Of a DNA stretch of 19,088 nucleotides, positions 14,337-19,088 are shown in pieces. A program made the position numbers and the translations under genes. The stretch is from an uncultured Acinetobacter sp. (lineage in GTDB: Bacteria; Cyanobacteriota; Vampirovibrionia; Gastranaerophilales; Gastranaerophilaceae). Position 1 is the first letter of the stretch. Each line of letters opens with the position of its first letter. The stretch covers positions 1-19,088 of the forward strand of contig CAMORE010000029.1 in assembly GCA_946623365.1 (NCBI GenBank), written 5' to 3'. Under the pieces are notes generated by a model. The model ran no database searches and was not told the DNA's origin. It saw only the letters and a program-made list of their open reading frames with translations.

Positions 14337-15503
14337 ATGAAGTATGGATTAAATAAAACCGCAGATATAATTTTTTTAATCATAATAGTATTATTATTGA
14401 TTATTCCACTTTTTCTTTTCGGTAACAGAAATGTGGAAAAAATGGAGAAACGACATGCTCAAGAGATGCCATCAATAAAAAAGAAGCATTTTGCAAAAAT
14501 TTTTTATCGATATGTAAGCGACCGATTTATTTTAAGGTATCCGTTAATAGCGTTTAACAGAAACATTCATTTTTTGTTAACCAAAAATTATTATGTCGTT
14601 AACAACAATGTATATGATAAAACAAAAAATGTTGTATATAGCCTTCCGACTTTCTTTGGGTTGGATAAATTAAAAGAAGGAGAAGTGGAAGTTATATCTA
14701 AAAATATTCAGAGATTAAATGAATATTGCAAATCAAAAAATATAAAATTGTATATATTAATAATTCCAAGACGTTCAGACTTTGTTAAATATAATACATT
14801 TGAAACTAAAAAGAAAACAGATTCCGATAAAGCAGTAAGCATAATTAATTATATAAAAAATAATACCGATGCTGAAATAATTTATCCTTATAACGAGTTG
14901 AAAGAAGAAAATAAACGCTATCCTGTATTTTTTAAAACAGATCATCATTGGACAAATAGTGGTGCTTATGTTGGTTATGCAGCATTAATGAAAAGCATAA
15001 AAAAATCTTTTCCTATGATAAATATTCTTAAGACTGACGATTTCGAAAAAACATATAATAAAAAAGTTTTGCACGCGTGGGACAGTGTATTTGGTTACGG
15101 TTCAATAATTAATAATACCGGTATATCTGAATCTCTTACTAAAAACGCATTAGACACTGAGTACTTGTATTTTTTTCATCCTGATAAAAAATTATTTAAC
15201 AGAAAAAATACAAGTGAATATAATCTGCCGGAATTTAATAAAATAACGGATCGCTACTTTTATTACCCAAAAGGGTATAATGCAAAAATTTTATTAATAG
15301 GAGATTCTTTTCTGGGAAATTTATTGGAATTTGTACCATATACTTTTAAAGAAACTTTATCATTGGAAGATCACTACAGGTATTTTTATTTTTCAAAATA
15401 CGAGAGCGCAGTAGAACGGTACAAGCCGGATATAATAGTTCTTGTATTTCGAACTTATTATATTAAAATGCTTATAAATTTATATAAACAAAAAGGTACT
15501 TAG
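14337..15503 (+). CDS. DHHW/SGNH-type polysaccharide O-acetyltransferase (AlgJ/AlgX-like)
   Basis: The 388-residue protein has one N-terminal membrane segment (about 9-28), and the rest is probably outside the cytoplasmic membrane. The catalytic signatures are the 'FFKTDHHWTNSGA' segment (198-210, DHHW at 202-205) and the serine motif 'LLIGDSFLGNLL' (319-330, Ser324). These are the motifs of the AlgJ/AlgX/DHHW family, which places acetyl groups on exported polysaccharides such as alginate. The MBOAT gene follows after two bases, and its ribosome-binding site lies inside the end of this gene, so they form a coupled module. The MBOAT would pass acetyl across the membrane and this protein would transfer it to the glycan. 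The polymer is unknown; no polymerase or export genes are in the window. Sequence between the motifs is divergent and very Lys/Asn/Tyr-rich. Confidence 0.87.
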   Translation: MKYGLNKTADIIFLIIIVLLLIIPLFLFGNRNVEKMEKRHAQEMPSIKKKHFAKIFYRYVSDRFILRYPLIAFNRNIHFLLTKNYYVVNNNVYDKTKNVVYSLPTFFGLDKLKEGEVEVISKNIQRLNEYCKSKNIKLYILIIPRRSDFVKYNTFETKKKTDSDKAVSIINYIKNNTDAEIIYPYNELKEENKRYPVFFKTDHHWTNSGAYVGYAALMKSIKKSFPMINILKTDDFEKTYNKKVLHAWDSVFGYGSIINNTGISESLTKNALDTEYLYFFHPDKKLFNRKNTSEYNLPEFNKITDRYFYYPKGYNAKILLIGDSFLGNLLEFVPYTFKETLSLEDHYRYFYFSKYESAVERYKPDIIVLVFRTYYIKMLINLYKQKGT

Positions 15504-15505
15504 AA

Positions 15506-16903
15506 ATGATATTTGCATCAATACTCTTTATTTTTATATTTTTACCGATTTTGGCAGTGGTGTATTTTTTATTAGGAAAGAAATACCATAATATTATATT
15601 GTTATCGGCAAGCATTCTTTTTTATGCGTATGGCGAACCTAAATACTTTATAACACTACTTGCTGTTGTATTAGTCAATTATATAGGCGGTTTATTAATT
15701 TATCGTTATAAAAATTATGACAAACTTTTCTTGATTTTAACAGTTATAGCTAATTTAAGCTTTTTAATATATTTTAAGTATTTTAGTTTTATACTTACAA
15801 ATATACAACTATTTTCCGGTGTACCAATAGAGATTCCTAAGATTTTAATGCCGATAGGTATTTCTTTTTACACATTTCAAGCAATTTCATACGTAATTGA
15901 TGTGTACCGAAAACAATTTGAACCACAAAAAAATATATTAAATTTGGCTTTATATATTTGTTTCTTTCCTCAATTGATAGCCGGTCCGATAATTAAGTAT
16001 CATGATTTTGAACCCCAAATTAATAATCACGATGTAAATTTTGAAAAAATTAATATAGGTATTAAAAGGTTTATTATTGGGTTATCTAAAAAAATGATTA
16101 TAGCCAATACTCTTGGGATGGTTGCTGATAAGATTTTTGCACAGAGTCCTGATAGTTTTTCGCATTTAACAGCTTGGATAGGTGCATTCGCTTATTCACT
16201 TCAGTTATATTTTGATTTTTCCGGATACTCTGATATGGCAATCGGTTTGGGATTAATATTTGGATTTAAGTTTATGGAAAACTTTAATTATCCGTATATA
16301 TCAAAATCAATAACAGAATTTTGGAGAAGATGGCATATTTCACTTTCAACGTGGTTTAAAAATTATGTATATATTCCGTTAGGGGGGAATAAAGTTTCAA
16401 AAAATGTAACTATCCGAAATCTGGCATTTGTGTTTTTATTAACAGGTATCTGGCATGGAGCTTCATGGACATTTATTGTTTGGGGTATTTATAATGGTTT
16501 ATTTATCATAATAGAAAATTTATTTAATATAAAAAATTATGAATCAAAAAATATATTTGTAACACTAATTCAGCATGTTTACTGTATTTTAGTATTTATG
16601 CTCAGTTGGGTCATTTTCAGAAGTGAAAACTTACAATACGCTTGGAACTATATTGGTAACATGTTCGGAGTTATAAAACCTGATAATATTGTTTATAATA
16701 TGGGATATTATTTTGATTTATATGAAATCATTATTATTATTATTGCAATTTTATGTTCTACACCTGTTTTCAAAAACATATTAGAATATAAAAATCCTGT
16801 ATTAAAAATAACAGTAAATATATTCTTGTTATTTATATTTATTTATTCTGTTTCAACAATTGCTTCAAATACTTATAATCCGTTTATATACTTCAGATTT
16901 TAA
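15506..16903 (+). CDS. MBOAT-family O-acyltransferase (AlgI-like)
   Basis: This is a polytopic membrane acyltransferase of 465 residues, with about ten or more hydrophobic segments. Family signatures are 'LMPIGISFYTFQAISYVID' (114-132), 'FFPQLIAGPI' (153-162), 'YFDFSGYSDMAIGLG' (235-249), 'EFWRRWHISLSTWFKNYVYI' (271-290, His277) and 'LTGIWHGASWTFIVWG' (312-327), with the catalytic His317. 'PKYFITLLAVVLVNY' near the start is also typical of the AlgI/DltB/PatA group. It imports acetyl groups for the partner encoded just upstream. A ribosome-binding site AAGG lies about 9 bases before the ATG within the preceding gene. No terminator is obvious in the 72 bases before ispH. Confidence 0.94.
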   Translation: MIFASILFIFIFLPILAVVYFLLGKKYHNIILLSASILFYAYGEPKYFITLLAVVLVNYIGGLLIYRYKNYDKLFLILTVIANLSFLIYFKYFSFILTNIQLFSGVPIEIPKILMPIGISFYTFQAISYVIDVYRKQFEPQKNILNLALYICFFPQLIAGPIIKYHDFEPQINNHDVNFEKINIGIKRFIIGLSKKMIIANTLGMVADKIFAQSPDSFSHLTAWIGAFAYSLQLYFDFSGYSDMAIGLGLIFGFKFMENFNYPYISKSITEFWRRWHISLSTWFKNYVYIPLGGNKVSKNVTIRNLAFVFLLTGIWHGASWTFIVWGIYNGLFIIIENLFNIKNYESKNIFVTLIQHVYCILVFMLSWVIFRSENLQYAWNYIGNMFGVIKPDNIVYNMGYYFDLYEIIIIIIAILCSTPVFKNILEYKNPVLKITVNIFLLFIFIYSVSTIASNTYNPFIYFRF

Positions 16904-16975
16904 TCAGAATCGGAACTTACTTGCTTTATAATGTAGTATAATCTTAAAAACGGACTTTACAAATAAGTTTGTTTA
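16904..16975 (+). promoter_or_regulatory. Possible ispH promoter
   Basis: Two close TATAAT hexamers lie at 16927-16932 and 16937-16942. The second would start transcription near 16949. Neither has a good -35 at 16-18 bases. The stretch between the MBOAT stop and ispH has no hairpin that would clearly end the upstream transcript. Confidence 0.35.
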
Positions 16976-17908
16976 TTGTTAAATATTCTCACTGAGGTTA
17001 GTTCTCTAATCTCTAGTCCACTTAAGAAAGCGAAATATAAATATTTGAATAATCAAAATATCAAACTGGCAAAATTTGCAGGATTCTGTTACGGTGTTAA
17101 GCGTGCCGTTGATACAGCAAAAAAGTTAAGATTAGAAAATCCTGATAAGAACATTTATATACTGGGAGAACTTATTCACAATACAGATGTTATCAATGAA
17201 CTTGAAGCTTTGGGTATTAAAACGATATATGAAGTTCCTGAAAAAGGGTCAGGTATAATTATTATCCGTTCTCATGGAGAAGCTCCTGATGTATTTGAAA
17301 GAGTTAAAAATGCCGGCTTTGAAATCGTTGATTTAACCTGTCCCGATGTAAAAAAAGTTCAACAGCGTGCTATTGAACTTGCACAAAAAGATTATTTTGT
17401 TATTATCGTAGGAAAATCGAATCATCCGGAAGTTATAGCAATCAATGCTAATGCTGAAAAATTTACAAAAAATATTGCTATCGCAACTACAGCTGAAGAA
17501 TTAAAACCTTATGAAGAGAAAATAAAATCTCATAAAAAAGTGGGTATTGTTGTTCAAACAACGCAAATGGTATCTTCTCTAAACGCTGTTGTTACGTACA
17601 TAAATACTATTGCAAAAGAAGTAATAATTTATAATACGATTTGTCAATCTACTTCAATGCGCCAAAAAGAAGCAAAAGAACTTGCGTCTGAAAGTGATTT
17701 AATGGTTGTTGTAGGTTCAAAAAAGAGTGCAAATACAACTCATTTAGCGGAAATATTAAATAAATGCACAAAAACAATTCACATAGAAAATGATAGTGAA
17801 TTGAATGAAAACTTATTTGAAAATATTCAAAATATTGGAATTACTGCAGGAGCTTCGACTCCGCAAAATGTTATAGATAAAGTAATTAATAAAATAAGAG
17901 GTGATTAA
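16976..17908 (+). CDS. ispH: 4-hydroxy-3-methylbut-2-enyl diphosphate reductase IspH
   Basis: IspH is the last enzyme of the MEP pathway and makes IPP and DMAPP with an iron-sulfur cluster. The three cluster cysteines are present: C38 in 'AGFCYGVKRAVD', C122 in 'DLTCPDVKKVQ' and C223 in 'NTICQSTSMRQ'. The substrate-binding histidines are there too: H68 in 'GELIHN', H100 in 'RSHGEA' and H150 in 'KSNHPEV'. It ends 'TAGASTPQNVIDKVI'. The start is uncertain. A stop lies at 16964, and the only start-like codon before the conserved region, apart from TTG at 17045, is TTG at 16976, with no good ribosome-binding site. It would add about 30 residues before 'IKLAKFAGF', longer than usual. The C-terminal codons and stop lie in the GTGA-octamer repeat that separates it from the S1 gene. 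Confidence 0.94.
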   Translation: MLNILTEVSSLISSPLKKAKYKYLNNQNIKLAKFAGFCYGVKRAVDTAKKLRLENPDKNIYILGELIHNTDVINELEALGIKTIYEVPEKGSGIIIIRSHGEAPDVFERVKNAGFEIVDLTCPDVKKVQQRAIELAQKDYFVIIVGKSNHPEVIAINANAEKFTKNIAIATTAEELKPYEEKIKSHKKVGIVVQTTQMVSSLNAVVTYINTIAKEVIIYNTICQSTSMRQKEAKELASESDLMVVVGSKKSANTTHLAEILNKCTKTIHIENDSELNENLFENIQNIGITAGASTPQNVIDKVINKIRGD

Positions 17909-17987
17909 GTGAACAAGTGAGCAGGTGAACAAGTGGGTTATAAATTCACTTAGTCACTCAATCACTTAATCACATGTTCACTTCTTT
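17901..17987. repeat. Tandem and inverted GTGA-octamer repeat (large hairpin)
   Basis: On the plus strand five consecutive octamers start with GTG at 17901, 17909, 17917, 17925 and 17933 (GTGATTAA, GTGAACAA, GTGAGCAG, GTGAACAA, GTGGGTTA). The right half carries the same pattern inverted: read on the minus strand from about 17984, it gives GTGAACAT, GTGATTAA, GTGATTGA, GTGACTAA, GTGAATTT. GTGATTAAGTGA (17901-17912) is perfectly complementary to TCACTTAATCAC (17962-17973), and further GTGA/TCAC and AAGTG/CACTT pairs fit inside. The ispH TAA stop (17906-17908) is part of the first octamer. TTCTTTT follows the right arm, so it might serve as a terminator, but the octamer periodicity is unusual for one. 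Confidence 0.85.
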
Positions 17988-18005
17988 TAAGAAAAGGAGA
18001 ATAAA

Positions 18006-19055
18006 ATGACAACACAAACATTAGATGAATTTGAACAATTGTTAGAAGAAAGCTTTGCTAAATCTAACACAGTAGCTGATATCGTAGAAGGTACAGTTAT
18101 AAAAAAAGAATCAGAAGGATATTTAGTAAGCGTAAAAGGCGCTAAAATGGAAGCATTCTTGCCAAACAAAGAATTGTCTTCAGAATCCGAAGAATTAGAA
18201 GTTGGCGACATCAGAGAATTTTATGTATTAAAAGAAGAAAATAATGAAGACTGTATGCAATTATCTCTTAAGAGAATTGCATACGCTCAAGCTTGGGCTC
18301 AACTTAATGATGCAAAAATCCAAGGTGATACAATTCTTGCAAAAGTTGTTTCAACAGTTAAGGGTGGTGTCTTAGTTGATATAGCAGATTTAAAAGGATT
18401 TATACCGTCTTCTCAACTTAGAACAGGTACTCCGTTCGAGGGTCTTGTTGATACTAAAATTGAAGTTAAGGTTCTTGAAGCTGATCCTAAGAAAAACAAA
18501 CTTATTCTATCTCAAAGACAAGCAGTTGCAGAACAAAGAGATCAAGTTGTTGATAATGTTCTTTCAACTCTTGAAGAAGGTCAAATTGTTTCAGGTAATG
18601 TAGTAAGAATAACTGATTTTGGCGCATTTGTTGATATTAACGGTATCGACGGTTTGTTACCGATATCTGAAATTTCTTGGCAGAGAATTAAACACCCGTC
18701 TGATGTTTTAACTTTAGGCGATACAATTGAAGTTAAAATCATTAAGATTGACCATGAACTGAAAAGAATTTCATTATCCTTGAAGAGAATGGGTGAAAAT
18801 CCTTGGCAGCAAATAGAAGGACAATTTGAAGAAGGTCAGACCGTAAAAGGTACCGTTAACAAGGTAACTACATTCGGTGCATTTATTAACATATTCCCTG
18901 GTGTTGAAGCACTTCTTCCGGTTGCTGAAATGTCTGATGAAAATGTTAATCCTTTCAACTTGTTTAAAGTTGGTGATGAAGTAGATGTTCTTATTAAGAA
19001 ATTCACTCCGAAAGAACACAGAATTGCTCTATCTGTAAAGGATATTCAAAAATAG
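18006..19055 (+). CDS. rpsA: 30S ribosomal protein S1 (four S1 domains)
   Basis: The 349-residue protein consists of four S1 RNA-binding domains, at about 25-90, 107-171, 190-260 and 277-345. The last two are the most typical: 'VSGNVVRITDFGAFVDI' (195-211) and 'VKGTVNKVTTFGAFINI' (280-296). The latter are followed by 'GLLPISEIS' and 'ALLPVAEMS'. The length matches the short S1 forms of cyanobacteria and Firmicutes rather than the six-domain form of E. coli. S1 helps mRNA bind the 30S subunit. A strong AAGGAG ribosome-binding site precedes the ATG. It follows ispH; ispH-S1 adjacency and even IspH-S1 fusion proteins are known in Clostridia, so the order is ancestral or functionally favoured. 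The last 33 bases of the window hold nothing I can name. Confidence 0.93.
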   Translation: MTTQTLDEFEQLLEESFAKSNTVADIVEGTVIKKESEGYLVSVKGAKMEAFLPNKELSSESEELEVGDIREFYVLKEENNEDCMQLSLKRIAYAQAWAQLNDAKIQGDTILAKVVSTVKGGVLVDIADLKGFIPSSQLRTGTPFEGLVDTKIEVKVLEADPKKNKLILSQRQAVAEQRDQVVDNVLSTLEEGQIVSGNVVRITDFGAFVDINGIDGLLPISEISWQRIKHPSDVLTLGDTIEVKIIKIDHELKRISLSLKRMGENPWQQIEGQFEEGQTVKGTVNKVTTFGAFINIFPGVEALLPVAEMSDENVNPFNLFKVGDEVDVLIKKFTPKEHRIALSVKDIQK

Positions 19056-19088
19056 TAAAAAACAATTTTGATATTTAAGAGGGCGAGC

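Noticed and set aside
16990..17030. Decayed copy of the GTGA-octamer repeat at the ispH 5' end
   Set aside because: It contains CACTGAG and TCCACTTAAG words that look similar, but no regular 8-base period and no inverted partner.

Overview
The window is a low-GC (AT-rich) bacterial chromosome segment that mixes housekeeping genes with uncharacterised and surface-related genes. The organism looks Gram-negative and diderm. It encodes a two-partner-secretion exoprotein with a signal peptide, a diaminopimelate pathway enzyme (DapF), the MEP isoprenoid enzyme IspH, and a cell-surface O-acetylation module. The low GC, the small orphan proteins with short N-terminal segments such as 'TPSFGVN', and the clostridial-style Cys-rich HisRS would fit an uncultured gut lineage such as Gastranaerophilales/Vampirovibrionia (Melainabacteria). 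That placement is inference, not shown by any single gene.

Left part (1-6145): an orphan helical protein (267-1160, +) converges with a two-gene minus-strand unit. That unit is dapF followed by a protein matching the C-terminal (AICAR transformylase) half of PurH, but without its catalytic Lys-His and folate/AICAR-binding motifs. hisS runs divergently from dapF and is followed by an unrecognised 280-residue protein. A minus-strand pair then follows: a GNAT acetyltransferase, and a small tail-anchored protein whose start codon directly abuts the GNAT stop.

Middle (6146-11587): an AT-rich 353-base gap precedes a 714-residue TPS/filamentous-haemagglutinin-type secreted beta-helix protein. A strong bidirectional terminator separates it from convergent mutS. 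Upstream of mutS there is a compact predicted RNA structure ending in a textbook intrinsic terminator. A competing 8-base pairing is available, so it could be a small RNA or an attenuator-like leader. mutS itself has no Shine-Dalgarno, and a -10-like hexamer lies six bases before its ATG.

Right part (11588-19088): a TPR protein with a C-terminal glycosyltransferase-like (GT9/OGT-like) domain runs divergently from thrC. A tightly coupled DHHW/SGNH acetyltransferase plus MBOAT acyltransferase pair follows, which would O-acetylate an exported polysaccharide. Last come ispH and a four-domain ribosomal protein S1 gene, a neighbourhood known from other bacteria, where the two are sometimes fused. 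Between ispH and the S1 gene lies an unusual run of GTGA-octamers, tandem on one side and inverted on the other. It starts inside the ispH stop region and can fold into a long hairpin.

The points most worth a second look are the degenerate PurH-like protein, the structured RNA before mutS, the octamer palindrome between ispH and the S1 gene, and the 280-residue orphan with a HATPWERGSDAI motif. I saw no tRNA, rRNA, CRISPR array, insertion sequence or phage gene.
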